Origin: Pyrocephalus nanus
Lineage: Eukaryota; Chordata; Aves; Passeriformes; Tyrannidae
Direction: 5' to 3'
NCBI GenBank assembly: GCA_038380795.1
Contig: CM076269.1
Location: forward strand, 372,001 to 436,000
Length of the DNA stretch: 64,000 nucleotides
This document shows positions 14,201 to 22,505 of this stretch, in pieces (within the stretch, counting starts at the first letter, position 1; each line of letters starts with the position of its first letter). The notes below the pieces were generated by a model. That model did no database searches. It was not told the origin of the DNA and worked only from the letters and a program-made list of their open reading frames with translations. A program made the position numbers and the translations under genes.

Positions 14201-17200
14201 GCTTTTTCTCTTGTTCCTCTGTTGTTGAATCTGATAGAAAGCAGTAAAGCTCTTAGATTGCAATTCGTGACAGAAAACATGAGTTTGTGTCTTTTTCCAT
14301 AACAGGAGCTCTTGGGAAACCATATTCAGTAAAAGCACAGAGGTGGTGACTCCTGAGCAGCTCCAGTGCTGCCGACGAATAGTACAGCTTTGTAAACGCT
14401 GCCTGCTGGTAGTTTACAAATACTCATCAGATTCAAGAGCATCCCCAACGGGGATTAGCCACCACTGGGATGATACAAGGTATAAATTTGATTATTATAA
14501 GTATAATGGATGGTATTGGAACAGGTTTCAGTCTGTGTTGCTGCCACTACACTTTTCTTTAAGCCTGGTTCACTCTGTATTTAAGGAAAAAAAAAAGCAA
14601 ACTCCCCAGCATTTCCCTTGATCCTGGGTCTCAATCATTCCAGTCTCACTAGCCCACTTATGAAATGCTACCAAAGCAAGATTTGATATACAGATCTTGA
14701 GTGAAAGTGCACTTATTAAACTCTTGATTGCCTACTGCCTAATTAGCTGCAGCAAAGGCTTTCCATAAAGTGAACTGAAAATTTCCTTTCTTCCCCTTCT
14801 CAGATCCCTCAAAGTCACTGTTTCCAGATTTGCATTCCTAGAGGTATCCTAGCATGTCAGATACTTGTGGCTTCACATTCGCAGTGGGATGCTGTAGGGG
14901 CACAGCTCCAGCCAAGGGTCAGGTAAGTGCCATCTGATTTACTGCATTGCACACTTTGGCAAAGCCCATTTCCAAAACCTATAGGCTGAAAGTGTTATTA
15001 TTTCATCTTACAGAGCAGAAATATATTTTCAAACCTTGCAAAACAGCATCACATAGTCAAAGAATTATCTGGCACTTCCCCGATTCTCCAGTGGCTGGTT
15101 TAGTTCTCCAACTGGATGCAACAGGGATTATAATATTGTCAGTACAAGGATTACTGGAAATGCTCCAACTGTGGAAGTCAACGATTTGGGATTTAACAGT
15201 CATAGGTGGAGAATTAAATAGCAGTTTCAAATTACTTAGGTTCTAAATTCTATCCATAATGGCAATTTTAATTATTGTGCATATAAACTTACAAATGCTT
15301 TGTTTATGTAAAATATCTTACATATATCATTTCACAGAAGGGCTTTATGATTTAAACACTATGTGAAAAGCAAACTTTTGATATATTATCTGTTAAACTT
15401 ATTTTATGGCTTAATTGCTTACTTGATATATCTCAGATGAGTTATTTGATACACTGAACCCATTTGTTATTGACATGTGGATCTTAAGGCACTCTAACTT
15501 AAAGTAAAACCAATCAGAAACTGAATTTGTTTGGTCACAGCAAAAGTACAAGTATGTTAGCCACAAACCAAATCATATTCAATATTAACATCACTCAGCT
15601 ACAGCAGGAACATGGCAAAGTCATTTGGATTAGCTAAGACTAGAAAATCTTCAGCCTTGAAGTTTTTATTGCTTTCACCGTCAATGCTGCAGAAACTCTT
15701 CCATCATGACCAACCACAAACTATTCCAGCTGATCAGATTACTCTGATGTGCTGCAGCTACAGGCTTGCATTTGGACACCAGTGAAAGGGACGGTCCAAG
15801 ACAACTTTCTCATCCCCACTCTCTGTGTTTCTTTGGATGCTGAAGGGAAGTTTATTCCTAAATTTCACAAGCTAGAGGAATTTAAGCCCTTTATATATGA
15901 AGTATCAGTAATGGAGTGTCATGACAACTCTGATCACAGTTACAGTTTTTATATTAGTCTCCACAAATGTTTCATCTGTACCTGGATACAGCAATATGCT
16001 GGGTAACTGATATTCTCAATTTGTGAAGTGAAAGATACATATGGAAATAAATGTTATGGTCCACAATTGTAAGGTAATGGAATATTTTTCTAGGAATGGG
16101 AAAACCACAATACTATTTCACTTAGATTTCTGGTTTTAATGCATCTGCACTAGTAATAATAGTTTTCTTGACTCGCCATAAAATTGTATGGTGCAAGAAA
16201 AGATCAGAGTATAATTTAATAAATGTATGGGAAGTCAATTTTTTCAACACTTTATAAAATTTAATTTGAAGAACTTTGTTTTTTCTCAGCACAAACCAAT
16301 TTTTTATTTTGCTTATGATTAAGAAACAAAGTATGTGAAACTAAAGCTTTCAAATATTACAAATAGATACCTCTTTAGCTGAGAAAATTCATTTGTACAG
16401 GGAGAGAGAAAAAGATAATGAAAACTGAGAACAAATTAAATTTATTCTCAATCCTCTTAACTGTATGTCATGAAGAATACAATGCTCCTGAGTAAGAGCA
16501 GTGAAATGTTTATTAATGACACTTTTTTAATCACAAATTAAAAGTGTAAATAAAACAATAAGAGAGCTCAAAAATATGTCAAAATCTCTTAAAAAATTAG
16601 CTAAAATCAAACTGTATACAAAGTCAGACCTTTAATATTCATATAAATTCACCTGTGTTGTAAAATTAAAAAAAAAACCCTAAACCATCTACTGCTAGGT
16701 CCTTACATCTTGCTAAGTGATCTTATCTGTTACATGGCAAGTAATCCTGGGCACTGTTAGAGGTTTTTACTGGATCACCGGGCAAAGGCAGGACTCAGTC
16801 TGGGACGCAGTGAAATGTCAAGCTCAACACCAACCCATTAAAAACCTGACTTTATTTTTTTGCAAATTGTTTCAAAATCTATCAGTGATAATATTTTACA
16901 ATAAAACTTTTTCTCAAGCTTAAGCAAACCTCGTGTGTACATTTTCTCTGTACAGCCCCGTTGACACTGTGGCTGTTTCTGTCCATGTGATCAGTCTTTT
17001 AACTTATTCATCATTAGCCAATATGATTCACTAGAATTGTACAATAATTTTTCAGCAATGATTTATACAACGGGTTGTGTTAATCCTTCCTAACACTGAC
17101 ATAATTAAATGTCAATTCTAATTCTGTATGGATGTTATTTTTGCACACTTAACTGTGCTCATTTAATAACTTCTGCAATTAGGTAATTGTACCATGAAAA

Positions 17201-17964
17201 TATTTAAGAATTAATATTAAGCACATGATAAACTCTTGTTTGTAGTATTATCTGAAATACAAGCTATACAGTTGCCTGAATCGAAAAGATAAATAGTTAC
17301 TGATGTGAATGACTAGGTGTAGCATCATTTCTTCCTTTACAAGAGTAGTGATGATAACATCTCTATTTTTAGAGAATTAGAGCTGGAAACCAAAGCTGAA
17401 AATCTAATTTTCTTCTCTAATAATTTTTCTTTTTTACAACTTAACTTTTTATAAGCTGTTTAATGCCACTTGCAGTTTTTGCCTAGTTTAAATTAAATAA
17501 ATAGTACTATAATAACAGAGACCAATGGTTTAAGTTTAATTTTTGGTAGTAGTGTTACACAGGGTTTCATTGTTTATTTATTAGATGGCTTGAAACATAA
17601 AGGACTAGAAAGCTGTTTGGGCCTCATAGATCATTTTGAAATTTTGCTAAGAGTTTCTCAGAGTTTAGATTCCTTTTCTGAGTTAGCTTGTGCCTTTTGC
17701 CCTCTGCATTTTATAAACAGTATTTACTGCACCCAGTTTCTTGCATACAACAATTATAAGGTATGGCACATAAAGATTAATTCTTTTGCTCTTGAATATT
17801 GCTTTGTCTGTAAACTCTGCTATATTTTTCATGTCCTTTCTAGGTATTTATTGCCAGGACCTTCACTGTTCATCCTGAAATCATCCTCATCCAAACTTAG
17901 CTGCAGTTCATCTGGAATGCCTCGCCCTAACATTCTGTTCACACACAGATACAGTCACTTGTGA
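2068..17964 (+). CDS. TTLL7: TTLL7 coding region, last seven exons (tubulin polyglutamylase C-terminal part)
   Basis: The coding sequence is the join of 2068-2263, 2969-3249, 5858-5992, 7703-7783, 11501-11661, 14306-14479 and 17844-17964, which is 382 codons plus TGA. I recognise TTLL7 from collinear conserved blocks: RRSVSCPRS, SRSHSLNR, FPGKSDEE followed by DNWKYHKPKVSFYW, NRLLWSRGQGLWNCF, VVTPEQLQCCRR, CLLVVYKY, RYLLPG, and a C-terminus resembling NVLFTSRYGHL of the mammalian protein. TTLL7 is a cytoplasmic, largely neuronal enzyme that adds glutamate side chains to beta-tubulin tails on microtubules. The ATP-grasp ligase core and the cationic microtubule-binding helix are N-terminal and lie outside the window. 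This part holds a serine- and acid-rich linker followed by a conserved C-terminal region. All phases are compatible and there is no frameshift or internal stop, so the gene looks intact. The start codon is not in the window. Confidence 0.95.
2264..2968 (+). other. TTLL7: TTLL7 intron
   Basis: This 705-base AT-rich intron starts GTAAGT and ends CTGCAG. I see no repeat or other feature in it. Confidence 0.88.
2969..3249 (+). CDS. TTLL7: TTLL7 coding exon b (serine/arginine-rich linker)
   Basis: The exon follows CTGCAG at 2963-2968 and ends before GTGAGT at 3250. It contributes residues 66-159 of the visible protein. Two islands match mammalian TTLL7 closely: MRRSVSCPRS and SRSHSLNRSPSS. The sequence around them is rich in Ser, Thr, Arg and Gln and looks disordered, with several basophilic phosphorylation-like motifs (RRSVS, SRSHS). 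Compared with the human segment as I remember it, this exon seems somewhat longer and diverged outside the two islands. Confidence 0.93.
3250..5857 (+). other. TTLL7: TTLL7 intron
   Basis: This 2.6 kb AT-rich intron starts GTGAGT and ends TTTCTAG. I see only apparently unique sequence with short spurious open frames. Confidence 0.88.
5858..5992 (+). CDS. TTLL7: TTLL7 coding exon c
   Basis: The exon lies between TTTCTAG (ending at 5857) and GTAAGT (starting at 5993). It has exactly 45 codons and phase 0 at both ends, so skipping it would keep the frame. It encodes residues 160-204, starting SESLLQQKTREQE and ending MRIKFPGKSDEE followed by LIIED. The FPGKSD block is one of the best conserved parts of the TTLL7 C-terminal region. 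Confidence 0.94.
5993..7702 (+). other. TTLL7: TTLL7 intron
   Basis: This 1.7 kb intron starts GTAAGT and ends GATTACAG. I recognise no repeat family or RNA gene. The open frame at 6862-7260 looks random. Confidence 0.87.
7703..7783 (+). CDS. TTLL7: TTLL7 coding exon d
   Basis: This 81-base exon has 27 codons and phase 0 at both ends. It is flanked by GATTACAG and GTAAGT. It encodes IMDNWKYHKPKVSFYWMVKL and then DPAKQRK, residues 205-231 of the visible protein, and aligns directly with the mammalian IIDNWKYHKTK block. It is too short to stand out as an open frame, so I located it by homology and splice sites. Confidence 0.95.
7784..11500 (+). other. TTLL7: TTLL7 intron
   Basis: This is the largest visible intron (3.7 kb), starting GTAAGT and ending TCTCCCCTAG. 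It contains a short (TG)n run at 11406-11423, about 80 bases before the acceptor. I see nothing else recognisable. Confidence 0.87.
11406..11423. repeat. (TG)n microsatellite in TTLL7 intron
   Basis: A pure alternating TG/GT run of about 18 bases lies roughly 80 bases upstream of the acceptor of exon e. It is probably length-polymorphic. Confidence 0.8.
11501..11661 (+). CDS. TTLL7: TTLL7 coding exon e
   Basis: The acceptor is TCTCCCCTAG and the donor is AAG|GTAAGC. The 161 bases give 53 codons plus two bases (AG), which are completed to arginine by the next exon. The exon encodes VLDIVRTSVRAVLQHVWKAP and then, near its end, NRLLWSRGQGLWNCFGNS. This is a strongly conserved, probably helical and tryptophan-rich part of the C-terminal region. 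Local base composition is more GC-rich than the flanking introns, as expected for coding sequence. Confidence 0.95.
11662..14305 (+). other. TTLL7: TTLL7 intron
   Basis: This 2.6 kb intron starts GTAAGC and ends CCATAACAG. It contains a run of about 16 A at 13254-13269 and a short hairpin at 12555-12581 (8-base arms). I see no recognised repeat family. Confidence 0.86.
14306..14479 (+). CDS. TTLL7: TTLL7 coding exon f
   Basis: The exon follows CCATAACAG and ends before GTATAA at 14480, a weaker donor than the others. It enters with one base completing arginine and leaves with AG, again completed to arginine. It encodes SSWETIFSKSTEVVTPEQLQ, then CCRRIVQLCKRCLLVVYKY, then a serine-rich tail ending SHHWDDTR. 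The cysteine-rich CCxR...LCKxCLLVVYKY block is conserved in TTLL7. Confidence 0.95.
14480..17843 (+). other. TTLL7: TTLL7 last intron
   Basis: This 3.4 kb intron starts GTATAA and ends CCTTTCTAG. It contains an exon-like segment at 14804-14932, listed separately. The remainder is AT-rich with no recognised repeat. Confidence 0.86.
14804..14932 (+). other. TTLL7: Candidate cryptic or poison exon within the last TTLL7 intron
   Basis: A long pyrimidine tract (about 14781-14800) and CAG precede base 14804, and the full consensus donor CAG|GTAAGT follows base 14932. The 129-base segment could be spliced between exons f and g. In the frame carried by exon f it would add about 15 residues (beginning R-S-L-K-V) and then meet a TAG at about 14850. 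Inclusion would therefore remove the conserved C-terminus or mark the mRNA for decay. The splice sites are visible, but actual use is inference. Confidence 0.3.
17844..17964 (+). CDS. TTLL7: TTLL7 last coding exon g and stop codon
   Basis: The acceptor is CCTTTCTAG at 17835-17843. The exon encodes (R)YLLPGPSLFILK, a serine-rich stretch, then GMPRPNILFTHRYSHL, and stops at TGA 17962-17964. The start RYLLPG and the end NILFTHRYSHL match the extreme C-terminus of mammalian TTLL7, so the natural stop is preserved. Confidence 0.95.
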
Positions 17965-17985
17965 AGTAAAAGGAAAGTTGCTGTT

Positions 17986-17993
17986 TGTAAATA
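17986..17993 (+). promoter_or_regulatory. Candidate Pumilio response element in TTLL7 3' UTR
   Basis: TGTAAATA, 22 bases after the stop codon, matches the Pumilio consensus UGUANAUA. Pumilio proteins repress or localise neuronal mRNAs. An 8-base match in AT-rich sequence may be chance. Confidence 0.3.
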
Positions 17994-18444
17994 ATAGCAC
18001 CAATATTTTTTTTTAGTTTAAATTTGTGATGAAGCTAAATATAAACACTGTTATATATTTCCTACCGTCATATTATAATAAATTTTAGCTTAAAACCTAC
18101 TGTAAAAGCATAGCTTTTCTGGGAACATACTAAATCTTGTTGTTTACATACACATGTGAATGTGTAGATCTTGCTAGGTTTATAAGTAATTCCTTCCTAC
18201 TAGAAATGTTATTTTTGCTGCAGAATATATAAAATGGAATTGATCTTGAAGACTCTAATACAGTATTACATTATTTTGTAAGTACAATACTTTGACTTGA
18301 AAATTATTTATTGTAAACTATATTATTTATTGTCTCAAATGTAATTGATCCTTTAACAAGGTAGATAATTGAAAAACTCTTAATAGAACAGTAAAACTGT
18401 AACAGTCATCAAAAATAATCTGATCAGCTCTTGGACATGTTTAA

Positions 18445-18450
18445 AATAAA
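18445..18450 (+). terminator. Candidate poly(A) signal for TTLL7
   Basis: An AATAAA lies about 480 bases after the stop, with a T-rich stretch about 40 bases downstream (ATATTTTTATTTCTCC). It is one of several candidates; the others are at 18077, 18915, 19363 and 19634. Confidence 0.3.
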
Positions 18451-20195
18451 AGCCAAAACTCTGCAAGCCAAACCTAAAGCAGACATATTTTTATTTCTCC
18501 TCTGAAATGACAAGATCTATTTAATGCTGCTATTTTTCTTAAAAGACATGATATAGTATCTTTTAGCCAAAGCAAAGGCATCTAGTAGACAAACAGTAAA
18601 ATACCAGTTAACTGGATTATTGTAATCAAATGGAAGCCAGTGTTTGTTTCCAGGTTTTCGTTCACATTACCTGTACCCTGTGCCTTTAGGTTTCCTTTGG
18701 GAGCAAGAAGTCACCTTCAGCTTGCACAAGCATGCACAGTGCAAGTGGTACAGCAGACATTTTAGGAAATACTGCAGCTCTAATGTATTGTTTCAAACTT
18801 TAATTGGTTTGTTGTAGTTTTTAGCATGCAATCCAGTACCTACTGTAGAATGTATCCTTGCAATGGACAGTGTTTTCTAGGTCCAGCCTCCTGGGGCTGG
18901 CTGAAGGGCACAAAAATAAACCAAGCCAGAGCAGGAACCTCGTACTGGCAGGATTTGTACCCTGAAAACATCATTCAGGTTTTGCTACATACAGCCATTC
19001 ATCCCACTCAGCATTGTGTCATGTGAGCCTTATTCATTATAGAAATAATTATTAAACAAATCAGTTAATCTAGATTTAAAAATTGTTTCTTAACTGAGTA
19101 AAGAACAGAGTAATTATTATTTACCAAAGACTTGTGTACTTATCGATTGTTTAACCCTGATATGTGTTTGTAAATTATTGATGTATTTCAGGTATACTTA
19201 AAAAAGTAATTTGGGGGCTACTTATCCTCAGGAGCAAGTATGTTAATAGTTTTTGATATCCAGCAATTTAAGACAAATTTAAGAGACTAAAGAAATTTGA
19301 GATTGAAGTTGTATGGAAATGTGTTGGGTTTGTTTTTATTTTTTAATTTTAGTCATAGGATAAATAAAACTGGGAATTTGGGTGAGATTTTTGATGCCTG
19401 TGCTGTAGTGCCTCAGCTCTAGAACTGCAGAATATATGATAACAAGACTATTTGTAAACAATTAAAAAACCTTCTTGAGATTAGCCAGATAAAAGCGGTC
19501 TTTTTGTCTGGTAAAGTCTTTTTAATTTTTGTGGTAATATTAGTTCAGTAATATAACATGTTCACATTAATGGTATATCTCTTTTGGTCCATACAGTGAC
19601 TATTAATGCCTACTGTGGTTAACTGTAAGACCCAATAAAAGCTGTAAACTTTCTCTTCTTGGAGAAGGCTTCCATTGTACTCTACTTTTGGCCATAAGGA
19701 TGAGATCAGCTTCCCATTTAGCTTCCCAGACTCAAACAGAGCTTTAGGTAGGAGGTTCATATGTCTTTGCCTTTTTATCTTTTAGATTTCATTATGAATG
19801 ATTTCTATTCTCTAATGCCAGTGCTGGACCAAGTCAGTCTGCACAGAATACTCTGCCAAAACAAAGAGGGCTACTAACCATACCCATGCAGTGTGGCCAG
19901 ATTTAGGAAAAAAATACATTTAGCACGTACAAAAGTGGGACAGACAGTGCTTTATGTCTGACATTACTTAATATATTTGTGTTTCTGATAACCTTTCCTG
20001 AAGTGGTACCGTGTTCCTCCTGACGTGTGAATTAACACCTTCAATAAACGCCGTGCTCGGCTTTGCTGCCATCGCGCATGGTCTGCGGGTGCATGACAGG
20101 CTGCACCTGCAGCCCAGACCCAGGCGGCGCCACAGGTGGAAGCGTTTACCCCTTTCCTCTGCGTTCCCTCTGATCAGATGGGTGGGCCTGGCGCC

Positions 20196-20456
20196 CGCCA
20201 GGTGTGCCCGGCAGGTGTGCTGTGCCCGCCAGGTGTGCCCGGCAGGTGTGCTGTGCCCGCCAGGTGTGCCCGGCACGTGCGGCCTGCAGGTGTGCTGTGC
20301 CCGGCAGGTGTGCCGTGCCCACCAGGTGTGCCCGGCAGGTGTGCTGTGCCCGGTAGGTGTGCTGTGCCCGGCACGTGCAGCCTGCAGGTGTGCCCGGCAG
20401 GTGTGCCCGCCAGGTGTGCCCGCCAGGTATGCCCGGCAGGTGTGCCCGCCAGGTGC
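20196..20456. repeat. Minisatellite 1 (GGCAGGTGTGCC-type units)
   Basis: Imperfect tandem units are built from GCCAGGTGTGCCCGGCAGGT-like blocks separated by TGTGCCC spacers, and twice interrupted by CACGTGC. I count 13 CAGGTGTG, one CAGGTGCG, one TAGGTGTG and two CACGTG. The array is open in several frames on both strands, which produces long but meaningless open frames. Confidence 0.9.
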
Positions 20457-20709
20457 GCTCCCGCTCGCGCTCGCCCCGCCCTGCGAGCTGTGCCGGGTGT
20501 CAGCGCATCCCGCCCGACGCGCAGGTGAGCGCAGCCCCGAGCGCCCTTGGCGGTGTAACGAGCTCTGGGCGCGGCTCCACGTGCTGTGGCAGCTGCGAGA
20601 AAGAGGAGAGCGCGGACAAATCTTATGAGGGGTTGATGTTGGCCCCCTCGGGCTGTGGAGTGTCCCGAGCGCCCCGGCGATCCCAAACGCTCCGCGGGGA
20701 GCGAGCGGC

Positions 20710-21312
20710 CCTGAGAGGTGAGCGGTGCCCTCGGCTGTGAGGGACGGGCAGTGCCCTCGGCTGTGAGGGGTGAGCAGTGCCCTCGGCTGTTCTGAGGGGT
20801 GAGCAGTTCTGAGGGGTGAGCAGTGCCCTCGGCTGTTCTGAGGGGTGAGCAGTTCTGAGGGGTGAGCAGTGCCCTCGGCTGTTCTGAGGGGTGGGCAGTG
20901 CCCTCGGCTGTGAGGGGTGAGCAGTGCCCTCGGCTGTTCTGAGGGGTGAGCAGTGCCCTCGGCTGTGAGGGGTGAGCAGTTCTGAGGGGTGGGCAGTGCC
21001 CTCGGCTGTTCTGAGGGGTGGGCAGTGCCCTCGGCTGTTCTGAGGGGCGGGCAGTGCCCTCGGCTGTTCTGAGGGGCGGGCAGTTCTGAGGGGTGGGCAG
21101 TGCCCTCGGCTGTGAGGGGTGAGCAGTTCTGAGGGGTGAGCAGTGCCCTCGGCTGTTCTGAGGGGTGGGCAGTGCCCTCGGCTGTGAGGGGTGAGCAGTT
21201 CTGAGGGGTGAGCAGTGCCCTCGGCAGTTCTGAGGGGTGGGCAGTGCCCTCGGCTGTTCTGAGGGGTGAGCAGTGCCCTCGGCTGTTCTGAGGGGCGGGC
21301 AGTGCCCTCGCA
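20710..21312. repeat. Minisatellite 2 (GTGCCCTCGG / GAGGGGTGAGCA units)
   Basis: This is a tandem array of roughly 600 bases. The core GTGCCCTCGG occurs 17 times plus one degenerate copy. Spacers alternate among CTGTGAGGGGTGAGCA, CTGTTCTGAGGGGTGAGCA and a doubled form, so unit lengths are about 26, 29 and 46 bases. The unit lengths are mostly not multiples of three, which argues against coding. G-runs (GAGGGG) recur throughout. Confidence 0.92.
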
Positions 21313-21600
21313 TGTGAGGGGCGCTGGGCGAGAGCCGTTCTCTCGTTACGGGCCATTAACAGCGGGAATCCGCCCTCGCAGCCGCCGTGACGGGTCCTGC
21401 AGCCGAGCCGAGCCCAGCCGGGGCGCTGCCCCGAGGGGAACCCGCGAGGAAGGCACGGCAGGTAAGGGACGGCTCCAACAACACGGGCCCCGTGCTTGTG
21501 CTGCCCCAGCGTGAGGGCACCCGGAGCGGGGGGGCAGAAATGTCGATTGAGAAGCGTTACAAAGGTTTTACACGTTACTTGAGGTCCGAAGAGTAAGGAA

Positions 21601-21944
21601 AACACATTTTTGAAAACATTGCTTTGATGATGATGGTGATGCTTTGATGAAGTGATGTTGAAGAAAACGCTACTGGAAGTACCTCATAAGGGCACCTGTT
21701 TGTAAATCTTGGCCTCAGGTTAGTGTGCTGTCTAGAAAGGAATATCTTATCATTATGGGAAAATTAGTCTGTAGCTGTTGTTTCTCTGTGCAGGAAAGTA
21801 AACAAATTTATTAACTTTTAAAATTACATCTGGATGGTTCCTTAGCTGGTCTAGGAGTTGTAGAACAAATTCATTTTTATATATAAAACTTTAAGTTTGC
21901 AGTTTGAGAGTTACCCCGTATACTGAAGTGCAGATATTGAAAAT
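21601..21944. other. Intergenic, AT-rich, no recognised feature
   Basis: This is ordinary AT-rich sequence between the CpG-rich block and the CR1 copy. A short ATGATG/GCTTTGATGA imperfect duplication lies at about 21621-21655. Confidence 0.6.
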
Positions 21945-22505
21945 GTGCCCAGATGGATCTGCACAGGCTGGCTGGGTGGCCCAAGACCAGCAGTGTGAGG
22001 TTCAACAGGGCAAGTGCCGAGTCCTGCTCTTGTGTCACAGCAGCCCCTGTGGCACTGCAGGGTCAGGGATGAGGGGCTGGAGAGCAGCCAGGCTGAAAGG
22101 GACCTGGGTGTGCCGGTCAGCACCAGCTGAACATGAGCCAGCAATGGCATCCTGGCTTATATCAGAAATGATACGGCCAGCAGGACTGGGACAGGGATTC
22201 TCCAGTGAGGCCACACCTTTAGTGCTGTGTCCAGTTCTGGGTCGCCCAAATCAGGAAGGACACTGAGGTGCTGGAGTCCAGAGAGGGGCAGTGGAACTGG
22301 TGAAGTGTCCAAAGAACAGAAAGGGTGATGAACATTGGATTGGGCTGCCCAGGGAGGTTGTGGAGTCCCCATCCCTGGAGGTGTTTAAGAAAAGACTGAA
22401 TGTGGCGCTGAGTGCCATGGCCTAACGGACAAGGTGGTGGTTGGTCACAGGCTGGACTTGGTGATCCCAGAGGTCTCTTCCAACCTAATTGATTCTGTGA
22501 GAAGA
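21945..22505 (+). mobile_element. CR1 LINE 3' end, internally deleted
   Basis: The sequence follows the CR1 ORF2/3' end consensus: a GTTCAACAGGGCAAGTGC block, AAAGGGACCTGGGTGTGCCG, GAACATGAGCCAGCAATGGC, TGTGTCCAGTTCTGGGTCGC, then GGCTGCCCAGGGAGGTTGTG, CCATCCCTGGAGGTGTTTAA, and the terminal GAGGTCTCTTCCAACCTAAT with ATTCTGTG. About 250 bases of the consensus are missing between roughly 22325 and 22340. The reading frame is broken, so the element is dead. Confidence 0.9.

Larger units (their letters stand above)
17965..19640 (+). other. TTLL7: TTLL7 3' UTR and near 3' flank
   Basis: The sequence after the stop is AT-rich. Canonical AATAAA hexamers lie at 18077, 18445, 18915, 19363 and 19634, and another at 20043. 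The sequence alone does not show which one is used. Many TTTGT/TATTTAT-like AU-rich runs are present, which fits a long, regulated 3' UTR. The end given is the most distal signal before the GC-rich block. Confidence 0.5.
20010..21600. promoter_or_regulatory. GC- and CpG-rich block (CpG-island-like), possible promoter
   Basis: Composition changes abruptly from AT-rich flank to GC-rich, CpG-dense sequence over about 1.5 kb. Two minisatellites occupy much of it. Unique CpG-rich sequence lies at about 20456-20710 and 21313-21545. Visible elements are an Sp1-type CCCCGCCC (20474-20481), a CACGTG E-box near 20578, and plus-strand donor-like sites at 20525 (GCAG|GTGAGC) and 21462 (GGCAG|GTAAGG). This could be an unmethylated promoter for an unannotated transcript, or just a GC-rich minisatellite cluster. 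Confidence 0.45.

Noticed and set aside
20011..20740. Several plus-strand open frames of 127-205 codons
   Set aside because: These are cysteine/valine/proline-rich translations of minisatellite 1 in three overlapping frames. Openness in all frames shows composition, not coding.
19968..21605. 545-codon open frame on the minus strand
   Set aside because: It runs through both minisatellites, and its predicted protein is only repeat translation (S-R-G-H-C-S-P-L and P-G-T-P-G-G-H type units). The unit lengths are not multiples of three and there is no domain. It is a by-product of GC-rich, stop-poor tandem DNA.
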